DNA of 64,000 nucleotides from Ochotona curzoniae (GCF_017591425.1 NW_024465434.1:1612001-1676000), one strand, 5' to 3'; positions 46,985 through 60,009 are shown, numbered from the stretch's first letter. Notes: a model not told the origin generated them from the sequence alone. Numbers and translations: made by a program.

Positions 46985-48680
46985 TTTAAAATTAAAAAAA
47001 AAGGGATGGAGGACCAGGCATGATGGTCCAAATGTTTTGAATTCTGTGTCCATCATTTGCTCACTGTCTTCCTCAGTGAAGTCTGAGGTTGACAAAAGCA
47101 TTTGCCCCTTTACTGGAGAGTCTTCAGTAATATTCATTGTGCCTTTGTCTCTTCTTTTAATCTTGGTCATTGTACTCTGGTTAGCAGATTCTTCTCCTTG
47201 GGGCGGGTTACTAAGCTGTGTCACTCATAGCTCTACAGTTTAATTTTACTTCTTGCAGTTGGTACATGGCTCTTTGCTTGCAGTCAGTTGTGCCACTCCC
47301 TCCACTGAGTTCCAGGTCTGGGTTCTTTTTTGTTTTTTTTAAAGATTTATTTTTATTATTTTTTTTATTGGAAAGGCGGATATACAGAGAGGAGGGACAG
47401 AGAGGAAGATCCTCCGTCCAATGATTCACTCCCCAAGTGAGCCCAAGGTCGATGCTATGCCAATCCAAAGCCAGAAGACTCTTCCGGGTCTCACACGCGG
47501 GTGCAGGTTCCCAAAGCCTTGGGCCTTCCTCAACTGCTTTCCTGAGCCACAGGGAGGGAGCTGGAAGGGAAGCAGGGCTGCCGGGATAGAACCGGCGCCC
47601 ATATGGGATCCAAGGTGTGCAAGGCAAAGACCTTAACCACTGTGCCACCAAGCCAGGCCCCACGTCTGGGTTCTTAACTCAGATCACCCCAATGGTCTCC
47701 ATAGCCCCAGCTCCTGGCTCGCCACACTCCACCTCCTGAGATGCTGTGCTGAGGTTGTACCTTTGTCTGTACAACTTTTCTCCCACTACCACTTCCGTTT
47801 GGAGCAGATCCCAGGATTAGGGAGACATCAGGTGTCCTATATACAAAAGTTGTTGTTGCTGCTCCTCTTGTCAGAATCTGTTGGACATTAGATCTGGGTG
47901 CCACACGAACCTATTTTGAGCCGTATGATGCCAAAGTCAGTATTATGTTCCCCGTAAGGTAAGCGCAAAGCACTGAGCTCAGTGAGTTCACTCCCAGCTC
48001 AGTGCATGCCAGCTCACTGTTATCCTGCAGTCTTAAAGCCTTTGCCACACCATACATATTGTGCTGAATGTGCCACTACTAGAGTGCTTAATATGCTGGC
48101 CATCAGGTCTGAGGGTTAACCAGACCGATCTTTGGTGGAATCTATAGGATGCCATATTGTTGCAGTTCACTGAGTCAGAAATGAGTTAGTTCAATCCCAG
48201 CTCAGTGCATTGCACTCTTGTCCCATAGCCTTTGCCTCCTTATATAAAATGGTGCCCAATTTGGCTCTACAATGCAGACTGGGCTATGAAATACACCCTG
48301 TTTTTGCACCGCCCATCTGGGACATGCTGCTCTGTCTCTGCTCCTGGTCAAATCCAACAGACCAGCAGGACAAGCAGTTCTTTAGCTTCACCTCCTGAGA
48401 TCGAACCAGGGAATGTTCCTTCCCACCTTGTTACTGGAGGAGTTCCAGCTGCCACTCCAATTCAGATCGCCATTTGCTGAATACCAATGGGGTATTAGTC
48501 ACGGCAACACCACAGCATTGAGTCCACTGCTTTCCTATGTCTGTCAGTCTCCAGGTGCCCATCTGCTGCTCATTCTGTCCTCTCCTATTTCCTGTAATGT
48601 GCCCTGTCTGCTTCACACTGGCTCATTTTACTCCATCTGTTTAAATATGTCCTGACCCTATCCTGCCATGTTGATTCCCT
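46985..48680 (-). mobile_element. Antisense 5' part of an L1-like element, unit 3
   Basis: Orthologous to 30640-32335, with the same CSINE inserted. Confidence 0.45.
47328..47661 (-). mobile_element. Same CSINE in unit 3
   Basis: Left duplication at 47314-47327; right copy at 47662-47675 with one change (ACGTCTGGGTTCTT). Confidence 0.85.
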
Positions 48681-48687
48681 CAAGAGT

Positions 48688-49486
48688 TCTTTATATTTAT
48701 TGTAAAGTCTGATTTACAGAGAGCAGGAGAGACAGAGAGAAAGATCTTCCACCTGCTGACTCACTCCCCAAGTGAGCGCAATGGCCAGAGCTGAGCAGAT
48801 CCAAAGCCAGGAGCCAAGAGATTCTTCTGGGTCTCCAAGTTGATTAAGGTCCTAAGACTGTTGGCTCTCCTTGACTGATTTCCCAGGCTTCCAAAACAAT
48901 GAGCTGGATGGAGAGTGGAGCAGCTGGGACATGAACTGGTGCCCATCTTGGATTCTTTCTTATGCAATCAAGGTCCTCACCTGCTTGGCTACTGAGCTGG
49001 GCCACTGAACTGGCATTTTAAAAGGATTTTTACAAGCATAAAGAAAATAGAGCTCACGTATTTCAGATGTACCATTCTATAAGATAAATCATAGTTCCTT
49101 TCTTTCCTCTACTTCTTCCTTTATTTAGCTTTTGCAAAAGTATAATTTCTTTATTTAAAAAAATGCTTGTTTTTAAGATTTATTTACAAGACGGAAAGCG
49201 GAGAAAGAGAGAAAGAGAAATGCTTTGTCTACCTACTGATCTTCCAAATGGTTGCAATGACAGAACTCAGTCAACTGAAGCTAAAAAGCAGGTCTTCCTG
49301 TTCTCCCAAGTGGGTACATGGGCACAGGCACTAGGGCCATCCTCTGCAGCTTTCCTAGGCATATCAGCAGAGTATTCAATCAGAGGAGGGATATCCAGGA
49401 CTCATGGACTCAGAGGGGTGTCCATATGGGATGTAGGCAACATAGGCAGCAGGTTTACCCAGAGTGCAACAGTGCTGGCCCCAAAA
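48688..49486 (-). mobile_element. Two antisense CSINEs, unit 3
   Basis: Orthologous to 32341-33140. Confidence 0.7.
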
Positions 49487-49865
49487 CATAGTTTCTCATG
49501 GTATCATTCAGATTGAATGATAGAGACCGGAGCAACAACAGATTCATAAGCCCAAAGGCCAGTAGCAGTGTCAAGAGGCAGACCACCATGATGAGTCAAA
49601 GGAAATGTTTACATGCTTTGACCATTCTTGTCATCCCATCCAAGGAGTGCTGGTCACCCATAGGCTCTTATAAGCCTCTTTGAGGCTTGTTTGGCTTAAG
49701 TGTGCTATGTCATCACTTCTGTAATCATAGCAAAGTAAAAGGGAAACTTAAACGCAACAATAATAAGTCCAGAGGGTACCCTCACATTCTCAGTGCGTCA
49801 CAGGTGTCCAGGATGGAATCCTCAATTCTTTGCCACCTTGTACTTCCTCCTATCCTCTCTCTATA

Positions 49866-50612
49866 TATTTTTTCTCTGCTGCTTTTTAAAAGTTTTATTT
49901 ATTTAGAAGTGAGAGACAGAGAGATCTGCCTTATGCTGGTTCATGGCCAAAGCAGCTGCAATGGCCAGGGCTAGGCTAGTCCAGGAGCTAGAGCTGCGAA
50001 AAATACAAAAGTTGGAAAATCTATGGAGAAATTTAAACCTTCTTATAGAAGCCATCCAGGAGGCACACCAAGCCAACCTTCCACCTGTGGTTCATGCAAC
50101 CCATATGTGTCCTAGTTAGAATCCTGGCTGTGATCTAGCACCCTGCTAATAGCCTGGCAAAACAGCAGAGCAAGGCACAAAACCTTGGGCCTTTGCATGA
50201 ATGTGGAAGACCAGAAAGCAGTTCCCAACTTTGCACTTTGGACCAACCAACCTCTAGGTATTGCAACCTTTTCTTGAGTGAACATATGGAAGATCCCTCT
50301 CTGTTTCTCTCTCTGACAATACAATAAAACAATCACTACTCAAAACAAACAAACAGACAAAAGCATAAACTAACAAAGACAACCAGCCTGGCACCATGGC
50401 TTGACTCAGACTAATTCTCCACCTTGCAGTGCCAGCATCCCATATGGGTTCCTTTCATCCTGGCTGCTCCACTTCCCACCCGGCTCCCTGCCTTTGGCCT
50501 GGGAAAGCAGCAGAAGATGGCTTCAGTCTTTGGGTCCCTGCAAACCAGTGAGGGACCTAGAAGAACCTCTAGGTTCCTGACTCTGGGTTGCCTCAGGTCT
50601 TATGATGCATAA
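49866..50612. mobile_element. CSINE cluster, unit 3
   Basis: Orthologous to 9045-9795. About 50615-51165 shows no recognised feature. Confidence 0.6.
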
Positions 50613-51166
50613 ATGTCTAGATCTGAACCAGTCGGGATCATGACTCCTGAATGAAGGAATATACCAGACTGGCAATGAGTCCTAAGATTCTTGGCACCTT
50701 TGGGGCTCACTTAAATCATGAATGAATTATTTGGAAACTCTACCAACAGATCAAGATTCTGGCAATGAACAAAGACAGATGGACCTAAAAACTTTTCTGA
50801 ATGATCAGTTTAACCTCGTTTGAATGTGTATCATTGTGCATTGTAGTACAAACAATAAAATACACAATTTGCCCAAAGCATCCCTTTATGCATGTAATAA
50901 ACAATGCATTGTTTAAATAGGAATAATTCCATTTAGCAATGTCACTAACAGGGAGGGCAGTTTAATGCTAACTTCCTAGGAATTGTTTCCCATTTCTTTG
51001 GTTATGATTCAGATTTTTCCAATATCACACACAGCCTGAAATGGAGTTTATTCAGGCCTAATATCATAGTAAAAAAAAAAATCAGCTTAAACAGTTTAAT
51101 TCTTGAAATACTGACCTTTAAACTCCTTCGATCCTCATCAAGTGCAAATGTTTACAAAAACACATT

Positions 51167-52488
51167 CAAGGGGTGGTACCATGGCTCAACAGGACAATGC
51201 TCTACCTCCAAGGGCTGGCTACCAGCTTGGGCCCTGATTTGAGTCCTATATGTTCCACATCTGATCCAGCTCTCTGCTGCTGTGCCTGGAAAAGCAGCTG
51301 AGGCTGGCCCAAAGCCTTGGCTCTTGCACTCAGGTGGGAGAGTTAACAAAAGAGACTGAAGTTATGATACAGTGGAGTGATGGGTTACCTGCACGTCACT
51401 GACTTCCCTAGGAGTGCTGGTTAAAGTCTCAATGTTCTACCCTTTGTTTTCAGGTCATAATGTATTTATTGGAAAGTGAGAGAGACAGAAGGCTGGTTCA
51501 CTCCTTGAATATTCACAATAGGAAACAGGCTGAAGCCAAGAGGAGCTTCCTGTGGACCTTCATGACATTGTAGTGACCCAAGCAGCTGGACCATGCTCCA
51601 TTGCATTTCCAGGCACATTTGCAGGTAGCTGGATGGGAACTGGAGTAATCGGGGTTTGAATTGTTGAGGTATGCAATGCTGGCTGGCACACAGCATTGGC
51701 CACATTCCAATTCCTCTAATCGGTTTTTAAAAGATTTATTTTTATTGGAAAGTGAGATACACAGAGCAGAGGCCTGAATGAGAGGAAGATCTTATGTTCA
51801 ATGATTCATTGTCCAAGTGGCTGCAAGGACTGGAGCTGACCCGATCCTAAGCAAGGAGCCCAGGATGTTCTTCCAGGTTTCTCACATGGGTGCAGCGTCC
51901 CCAGGGTTTGGGTCATTCTCAGCTGTCTTCCCAGACCAGAATCAGGGAGCGAGATGAGAAGCATGGATGCAAGGATATGAACCTTCCCTCACTCCCTCAC
52001 TGGGACACTGGTGCATGCAAGGCAAGTCCTTTAGTCACAAGACTATCATGTTGAACCCAATTTCTAATCTGCTCTGTGCTGATGAACCCGGCAAAGTGGC
52101 CAGAAACAGCCAGATGGAGCTTCTGGAACATCCAGTGACCAGGAGATTAAGTTAGTCCAGGACCAAACACTGCAATAGCATAGTAGCTAAAGATGTTGCC
52201 TTATCTGCACTGTGCTCTTATGTGTGCTCCAGTTTAGTCCTGGCTGTTCCACTTCACATCCATCTCCCTGCCTATGGACGGTGATAGCACTTGAGTGTGG
52301 CCCAAAGCCTTGGGATCCTGCACCTGTAAGGGACACCAAGAACTTACTGGCTCAGTGTCTTGAAGGGCTCAGCTGCTTCCAATGCAGACACTTGGGGAGT
52401 GACCCAGCACATGGAAGCTCTTTCTCCCTGTCTCTCCTCTGTAAAAATCTGACTGATAGGTTGAAATAAATAATTCTTTAAAAAAAAG
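51167..52488. mobile_element. Four CSINEs upstream of gene copy 3
   Basis: Orthologous to 10349-11675. From 52489 to 53296 no recognised feature. Confidence 0.7.
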
Positions 52489-53296
52489 ACAGAGATCTTT
52501 AAAAATAAATAAATTAGCAGAGAAAGTTCATTTTTCCTGTCTCTCTTTGTCTCAGTAACTCTTTCAGACACATTAGTAACTTTGTAAAATTAAAGGATTG
52601 GGATGAAATAGCTAACAAATACCCAAATATTACATGAATCGTTTTAGCCTAAATACTTCTACAAGTAATACTTTGAGGTCCGTGGACTAGAAATGAAGCA
52701 CAACATTTTGCACTGTGTTGAATTATCTAGCCTAGGCAATGTGAGCATCTGTGAGTTCACAACAAATTTATAGCCTGGGATGGAATCACTTTTGGTGTGG
52801 AAAGATTCTGCAGAAATACATAATTTCATTCTTTTTCATTTTGTTTAGTACTTTTAACTTTACGAAAGCATTAGCAAAGAGAACACGAGCTGGCATCTGC
52901 TAAGGGCTCACTCTCCCTAAAACCACTGAGTGGAAACAGGCAGAGGCCAAGAGTCAGAACTCCAACCTGCCCACACACAAGTGAGGAGAAGTCCAGACAG
53001 TTGAGCCTTCACTGGACACATGTCAGAGCACACATGAGTGGGACGATGGACTCTGGAGGGGATCCAGGACTCAGACCTCTCACTGGTTTCACCAAAATAG
53101 AGAGGTCATGGGTGTGGATCAAGAATGGCCATCCCTGTGTTTTTCATACTGATACTTGTTCATACATTTTAGGGGAAGGTCACTGTATTGGGGAAATGTT
53201 CAGGGCATGGTGGGAGTCAGTGTGGCAATGGGGAAGAGAAGCCAGCAGGGCCAAGGGGCTAGTGGGCATCAGAGGGCCGTGCCTGACTTCCAGAAT

Positions 53297-53446
53297 CTCT
53301 AGGCAACAGCTGTTGCTAACCAACGGCCATTGTTAGCTGCCTATGTAAGTCCCAGCATGCCTTGCTCTGGCGACACTTTGTGGGACTGTCCGACTGAACT
53401 GGATGCGCTCTCTGAGCACTCCAGCGCAGTTAAGTGACCCACAGCC
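53297..53446 (+). promoter_or_regulatory. Candidate proximal promoter / 5' leader of copy 3
   Basis: Counterpart of the copy 1 leader. The palindrome lies at 53303-53316 and CAACGG at 53321-53326. Identity of these elements in all three units is compatible with shared regulation, but also with recent duplication. Confidence 0.35.
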
Positions 53447-56314
53447 ATGTCCTCGGGGATTACTGGCCTAGGCTCCAGGCTAGGCCATTACCTAGGACTG
53501 GCAAAGGACATTGGTGGCTATTACAAATATATACCAGAAGGCATACAGAAGAACAACATTCAAAGAGGTCAAGGTGACCGGCTGACCAGTCTCACCAGAG
53601 ATCTCGAAGCGTGGTGTCAGGCATGGGAGCTGAACAACATCCAGCACACTGCCATTCAACCCACGGTACCAAAATCACTGGATGAAATCAGGAATGAATC
53701 TGGATTGTTCAACACAGACTTGGCTGATGGAGACAACAAAGCCAAAGCTGGAAGGTATGTAAAGGGAGCTGACCACATCCTGGAAACCACTGGGGAGATT
53801 TCCAACAAAGGAGATCTACTCAGAGAGCTCAAGGGAGTGTTGGAGGCCTCTCGCAATCTTGCCTTTCTTGATCAAAGAAAACCTGAGTCCTGGAGAGAGA
53901 CACTTCAGCGTCTCCTACAAGAGAATCAAGTGCTCAAATCATCACTGGCGACAAAAGAAGAAACCATCCGGCTCCTCCAGGCCAGAATCGAGACACTATC
54001 TCATGCTATGATGCAGAAAACCAAAGTGGAGAGAAAATATCAAGACATGTCCCTAGAACTCAAGCAAATAAAGAAGAAGGAAGATCGTCTAGAGAAGCTC
54101 ATGGAAGGCAAAGAGCTCTTTCTCACAGTGAAAATTCATCAGGTACGTTCCCTGCAGAGTCATCTGACAGAGATCCAGCAGCAGAACAAGACGTTGAAGC
54201 AAACCATAAAGAGGCTTCGAGAGTCAGTGTGTCTTGAACATGCGTTCAGAAAGATTGGTACACAGCCCAACATGGAAGGAAACCATGATGGCCAAGAGTC
54301 AGAAGACATCGACTTGGCACAAAATGTCCAAGAGACTGACATCACATCCACAATGTTCAAACAGGAGTTTGCCCAAGTCCTTGAAAATCTTGGACAATTC
54401 TTCTCAACCAAGGAAGATCTTCCAAAACACCTGAAACATTTCCTAGAGTCTTCCAATCAGGGAGGATTCACAAAAGAGTCAGCAGAGCTGACAAAGTCTG
54501 TTCTTTTAGCGGAGCCTGCCAAAGCCCTAGAAGAAGCCACGGAAACACTGGAACCATCTCTAGTAACCAAGGAAAGCACAGTGAGGCTCCTCAAGGAACA
54601 AATACCCAGAAGGCCTTCTTCAAAGCCTGACACCACCACACTGGAGGCACAAAACCAGCAGATGTCTTCACAAATCAGACAACTGAAGAAGAACCAGGCA
54701 CATCTGCAAAAATTAGTGAAAGGTAAAGATATTTATATAAACGCCAAAAATAGGCAATTATGTTCTCTGAACAAGCAGCTTGAGGAGAAAGAGAGAGAGA
54801 ATAACACTTGGAAGAAAATCATGAGGAAACTCTGTCACTCCGCCACTGAGAACATCCCCCTGGAGACAGAGGAGGACCAAAAGTCTGCAGAACTCAGAAA
54901 ACTGAAGAAGCAGCAACATGCACTAGAGAAAGTCGTGAAAGCCAAAGGGCTTGTTGTGAAAGCCAAAACTCACCAGGTCCACACACTGGAAGACACCCTT
55001 CTCAAGAAAGAGGAGGAGAACAGCCTTTTAAAGCAATCCGTGAGAAAATTAGAAGAAGCAGTGTCCACACTGCAGATGGATATAGCCAGACTGCAACAAG
55101 AACAGCAGAAAAGCCTTGAAAGAGCTCAAGAAGAGAAGAACGCATTCGAAGACACCAACATGATGATGCCCAAGTCCTTCCCAGAGAAGGAGGTGGCTGC
55201 TTGTGAACTAAGGGAAGATGTCCCCTCTGGGACACAGCTGCTGATAGAAAAAGCAGACACATGCCAGCAGCTCTTGAGTGCCACAGAGTCCATGCTGAAG
55301 AAGAGCCCAGAGTTCAACCAGGAGAGAGAGGAAATGCTGCTGGCCGTGCAACAAGATCACCTGAAGGAAGTGGCCCTGCAGAGTGCAGTGAAGCATCCAC
55401 AAGATGAATTAAGCCAGGAGCCTGAGAGGGACCACCAGCATCTTGCACAGTCCCAAGAGGCTCACGTGCCTGAAGCCCTGCAGGAAGCAGATGGACAGGC
55501 TGCTGTTCAATCAGAAGCAGGAGCAGAGAGCAGCTCCCTGAGAGCCCTGAGCAGCACCCCCAGTGCTGCTGGCCCTGTGATCGAGTCACCCTGTGGGGAA
55601 GCACAGATGCCATTGCCTACACTGGCCACCTGCACTGCCAGCCTGAGTGGCCAGGCTGAGGCCAAGGTGGAACCCAAGCTGCTGCCTGCTGAGCCCAGTC
55701 TCTCCACCACAGGGCACAAGAAGCTGCTCACCACCAAGGTTCTGGGAACCGTGGTGTGGTTCAACGTCAAGGCCAGATATGGCTTCATCAGGCGCCATGA
55801 TATCCAACAAGACATCTTTGTTCATCACACTGCTATTAAAAGTTACACTGGCAGGTATTACCTGCCGAGCCTAGCAGACGGTGAAATCGTGGAGTTTGAT
55901 GTGGAGGAGGGCCAGAAGGGTGTACAGGCGGCCAACGTCACTGGCCCCAGGGGAGCTGCAGTGAGGGGCAGCAGATACGTGGCCCAGTGGTGCCGTTCCT
56001 GCTGCTTGCCACGATGCAGGCCTCCTCAGCGCCAAACCATGCAGAGCCACACTGAGTACCCCAGCAGCATGTATGACAACCAGGCCCAACCTTGCTGGCC
56101 CCAACGCTGCCCAAGGCTCTTGTCCTGCTACCAACCAAGACCCTACCAGCAGGATTCCAACAAACCACTGTTGGGTGAAGGGATGATTGCTACCCAGGGC
56201 CCAGCTGCAGAAAAGCATCAAGTGCACAGCCAAGATCAGGGTGAAAACATCCAAGGCCAGCAGCCGCCTCTCAGGTGTTCCCCATGCAGCCGGCCACACA
56301 GCCTTGGACACTAA
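53447..56314 (+). CDS. Coiled-coil / Y-box cold-shock-domain fusion protein, copy 3 (955 aa, intronless)
   Basis: Third intact 955-codon copy with the same domains and no stop or frameshift. It reads as a mosaic. The N-terminal ~80 residues nearly match copy 1 (Ile33 and Asn63 are private). Residues 194-196 (VER), HTLEDTLL, SPEFNQEREEMLL, PVIESPCG and the HTEYPSS tail segment match copy 2. The stretches around GEAQMPLP, QKGVQAANVTGPRG and EGMIATQG match copy 1 again. Private changes include MMQ at 188-190 and AEPAKAL in place of AEPAQGL. The cold-shock domain retains WFNV, YGFI and IFVHH. The unit carrying it follows gene unit 2 directly, with no GREB1-like block between them. Gene conversion between array copies is the simplest reading of the mosaic. 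Confidence 0.85.
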   Translation: MSSGITGLGSRLGHYLGLAKDIGGYYKYIPEGIQKNNIQRGQGDRLTSLTRDLEAWCQAWELNNIQHTAIQPTVPKSLDEIRNESGLFNTDLADGDNKAKAGRYVKGADHILETTGEISNKGDLLRELKGVLEASRNLAFLDQRKPESWRETLQRLLQENQVLKSSLATKEETIRLLQARIETLSHAMMQKTKVERKYQDMSLELKQIKKKEDRLEKLMEGKELFLTVKIHQVRSLQSHLTEIQQQNKTLKQTIKRLRESVCLEHAFRKIGTQPNMEGNHDGQESEDIDLAQNVQETDITSTMFKQEFAQVLENLGQFFSTKEDLPKHLKHFLESSNQGGFTKESAELTKSVLLAEPAKALEEATETLEPSLVTKESTVRLLKEQIPRRPSSKPDTTTLEAQNQQMSSQIRQLKKNQAHLQKLVKGKDIYINAKNRQLCSLNKQLEEKERENNTWKKIMRKLCHSATENIPLETEEDQKSAELRKLKKQQHALEKVVKAKGLVVKAKTHQVHTLEDTLLKKEEENSLLKQSVRKLEEAVSTLQMDIARLQQEQQKSLERAQEEKNAFEDTNMMMPKSFPEKEVAACELREDVPSGTQLLIEKADTCQQLLSATESMLKKSPEFNQEREEMLLAVQQDHLKEVALQSAVKHPQDELSQEPERDHQHLAQSQEAHVPEALQEADGQAAVQSEAGAESSSLRALSSTPSAAGPVIESPCGEAQMPLPTLATCTASLSGQAEAKVEPKLLPAEPSLSTTGHKKLLTTKVLGTVVWFNVKARYGFIRRHDIQQDIFVHHTAIKSYTGRYYLPSLADGEIVEFDVEEGQKGVQAANVTGPRGAAVRGSRYVAQWCRSCCLPRCRPPQRQTMQSHTEYPSSMYDNQAQPCWPQRCPRLLSCYQPRPYQQDSNKPLLGEGMIATQGPAAEKHQVHSQDQGENIQGQQPPLRCSPCSRPHSLGH

Positions 56315-56721
56315 ATGGCACAGAGGCCATGGCCACCCAGGGTGCTGCTGACATTACACCTGCTCCCAAAGCACTGTAGGGAAGCCCGGCTTAACATCAG
56401 CACTGCTCTCCCCTTGACTCACAAACAACCAAGCACCCTGAAAGGCAACTCAGAGAACAAAAGTTCTGAGATGGAGACCATCCGCACTTATGTGATTGTT
56501 TTGTCACTTAACAAGCCTGATAGAATTGTCTACATTTGTGGCAGCTGAGTTTTATATAAGGCTCTCTGCTTTTTGCTCATTGAAATTTGTTTCCTCAGAA
56601 CATCTATCAAGCTTTGTTACATTATTTTTAATGTAGTACAATTTGGGGATTTTTTCAAATTGAAAATGACAACTGATGTACAGTTTGTTTTTAAGAAAAG
56701 AAACGAGCAAAAAAAAAAAAA
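56315..56721 (+). other. YBX1-like 3' sequence of copy 3, ending in an A-run
   Basis: Same segment as downstream of copies 1 and 2, with a 13-base A-run at 56709-56721. A 77-codon open frame at 56315-56548 begins right after the stop but is not conserved at that length in the other units. Confidence 0.5.
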
Positions 56722-57142
56722 CTGGAGAGGTCAACTAAAACAATTTTTCAATTGAAGACATACTAGTTAAATGTGTTAGTGAAGTTGAAGATATGGAAAT
56801 AATTGTTCCCTCATAAAATTTAGTGTAAGAGCACTTGAAGAGGATTTCGAAGATGATGAGTAAAAGCACATTTAGAGTTCTCTGCCTTCAAAGAAACAGA
56901 GAAATCACCATGTTGCTTACTGACTGACTATGGGAAAATGTTTGCAATTTAGCAAAGACTGTCTACAGAACTTCTTAAAGAAAATGCAGGCAAAGAGTAC
57001 ACTATAAAACTAACAGTTGGACAAGATCTCTCAGGAGGAGGGACACACTTTCCAGAGACTCAAGAAATTCCCATTTGTATTGAAGTTTATGTGCACAAAG
57101 TTCTAATAAAAATTTTAAACTTTCTATAGCAGTTTGGAGGTT
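56722..57142 (+). terminator. 3' flank with one surviving polyadenylation signal, copy 3
   Basis: The proximal signal is changed (AACTAAA in place of AAATAAA near 56734). The distal AATAAA at 57105-57110 is intact. Copy 3 transcripts would be expected to use the distal site. Confidence 0.45.
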
Positions 57143-57234
57143 ATTTATTGAGTCTGCCAATGGTCCACTCAGAAGACGCACCAGGACCTAATTCGTGCCT
57201 GAGGGTGGGTGTGGAATGGAAGATGGAGAGGGAT

Positions 57235-58260
57235 TCACAGACAGTAGGAATTTATGGGGACCAACCTTGTGCCATGACAGGTCAAGCAACCACATGGGCA
57301 CTGTGTCTAGTCCCGCTTCCCTGCATGCAGTCCAGCTCCCTGCTCACGTGCATGGCAAGCAGTAAAGATGAAGTAGGAGTTTGGACCCCTGCCACCCACG
57401 TGGGGGAGCCAGACAAACTTGTGTCTCCTGGCTTCAGTCTGGCAGAGTTTGGTCCTTGCTGCCAGGTCAGAGTGAACCAGCAGATGAAAGATTATCCTCT
57501 CTCTCTCCTTCTCTCCTTGTAATCTGCCATCAAATGGATTTATTTCTTAAAAGATCAATGTATTTTTTTCTTATAAAAATTCAGATTTATATAGAAAATA
57601 GGGAGAGAGAGAGAGATTTTTCTGTCTGCTGGTTCACACACCAGTGGTCACAACACTAGAGCTGAACCAGGTGGAAGCCAGGAGCCTGGAGCTTCCTCCA
57701 AGTTGTTCACATGGCTGCATGGGCTCAATGACTTGCACCTACTCCTGATGCTTTCCCAGGCACACCAGCATGGATCTTGTCATAAGTGGAACTACTGCAA
57801 TTTGACCTGGCTGCCTTTGGGAATGCGGTGCTGCTAGAGAGGCTTAGCTTACCAAGCCACAGTGCTTCATTCTCAAAAAATTATCCTTTAAAATATCTAT
57901 TTATGTGTAACATTCAGAGCAAGGAGTCCATAATTATGGCTCAATTCTTTGGATTTCCAAGGGTGAAAATAGAGTCAATTTTGAAGAAATTTACTATTTT
58001 GGTGTGTAAAGTTACATTAGGGAGGGAATGGGAGTGCAAACTTTCCATCCTCTGGTCCACAGCCCAACCTGAAGCCAGGAGCCAGAAGCTTCTTCTGCAT
58101 CTCCCACATGGGTGTTGGAGCCCAAGGCCTTGAGACATCCTGTACTGCTGTTCTAGGCCATAAGCAGAGAGCTACATCAGCTATGGAGCACCTCAGGCAC
58201 CAACTGGCATGCATATGGGATGCCAATGCAACAGGATTCATCTCGATGTATTATCCTCTC
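57235..58260. mobile_element. Three CSINEs downstream of gene copy 3
   Basis: Orthologous to 16425-17480; the third carries a ~28-base internal deletion near 58066. From 58261 to 60009 no gene or clear repeat. Confidence 0.65.
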
Positions 58261-60009
58261 TTTTCAACTGGACTCTTGTTCTGAGGATCGCTGAAGGGTG
58301 CAGATCCATCACCTCATCTTTATTAATTCCTAGTATAAGAGGCAAAGGGTTGTCCTATGTGGAGTTTGGAACTCTGCCTCTTCACATGGATCCCTCTCAG
58401 GAACTGGAGTACTTCCACTCAGTGCTAATGACTATGTCCCTTCATCTTCATCATTCCTGGGACACAGTGTTGGCTCCTTTGCACAGGAGTCAGCAATGTA
58501 GATGACCTAATCAGGGAGCTTGTGTGTCAAAATCAGATAAACATTCACGGGTTCCGGTCCCCAAGATTGGAGAATACTGATGTAACAAAAGCCTCTGCTC
58601 TCAGGAGCAGCACTGGCCTGTCCTGGGAAGTGTTTTTGGAACCCTGCCCAACCTGCCACTGGCTCCAGCTATCACACAACAGGTCCCATAAAATATGCCA
58701 GAAAGACCAATGTGCTACTTATCCTGGTCTCCTAGACTGGACCATTCCCAGCCCTGACATTGTGTGTGTTTCCGGGTATAATGGAATGGTCTGAGTCAAG
58801 CCTAGTGTCACTGTGCAGTGGCTCAAGTCACTGCCTGTGAACAATCCCTTTGTCATGGTTTGATTTTTACCCTTATACACCTTGTTTACCAATTACAAGC
58901 AATGTATCAAGAGCTCAACCAAACAATGGGGTGTTCAAGTTCGGGTTTCACCAAACTTCATGTAAGCACCTGACAGGGATACATTCCCTGACTCACAAAT
59001 ACTTCTTCAAACTTTTTTTTGCACCACTACAAACATATTCCAAATCTTTTTCCAAGAACTCTTGAATTACCACTGTATGTAGTTTTTTATGGCAGTTTTC
59101 ATTGTCTCGTAAGGAAAAACGTTTTCACAAGACATTCTGAATGTGTTCTAACAGCAACATATTTTCAAGGGTAAAATTGTAGAATTTAAAAATGATCTGC
59201 ATTAATACATTCAAGTTAGAGAAACAAAAATCTAGAAGAATGAAGTGACAAAACATGGCCTTTGTTAAAATACCTCACTTTGTTCCTCAGAAGAAAAAGT
59301 CTAGCTCATTTTGTGCCGTGCTATTGCAGCATGAGCAGTCACTGTGGAAGGAGATGCGATCAGGGCTCACACTTTCCGGGGCAGACACCAGGATGAATGC
59401 CTGCAGCAAGCTAGGCAAGTCATGACAAGTGAACCACGAGGGCAGATGCGCAACCGAACGTTACATTCACCAAAACTCTTGCATTTGTATCTCAATATGT
59501 TGATGTCAATTTACCTTTTATTTTACCTTTAACATGCAAATTATTAACTAAAGGTAGAAACAGAGCATGAAAAGAATTATTTTAGCAAAAGCTGGGGCTC
59601 ACTCTGGAAAATAATAAAAAATAAGAGAAAAAATAAAACTTATGATTCTGTATCCAGATTGTCAGATTGCTTTCCCATATACAAGTTCTTTACAAAGAAC
59701 TCACAGAGCACATGTGTGGGTTATTGAGAAAAACACAGCTAAACACTACTAGGGGATCCAAATGAAATAGCCTCCTTACACAAATTGCACTTCCTGATGA
59801 ACATGCATATGTTTTAAAGTATAATTTGTAAATGTGTAACACACAGAGGACATTATGCTTTGCTTACCCCATGGTCATTCTCTCCTATTGTGCATTTTAC
59901 TAGGGGTGATATGTTAACATACCGATACACTTTTTGTACAATGAATTATTATGTGTTTAAGCCAATGTCTGTCACAGGAAAGTTGGTAGCAATGACCCCT
60001 GCCTCTTCA

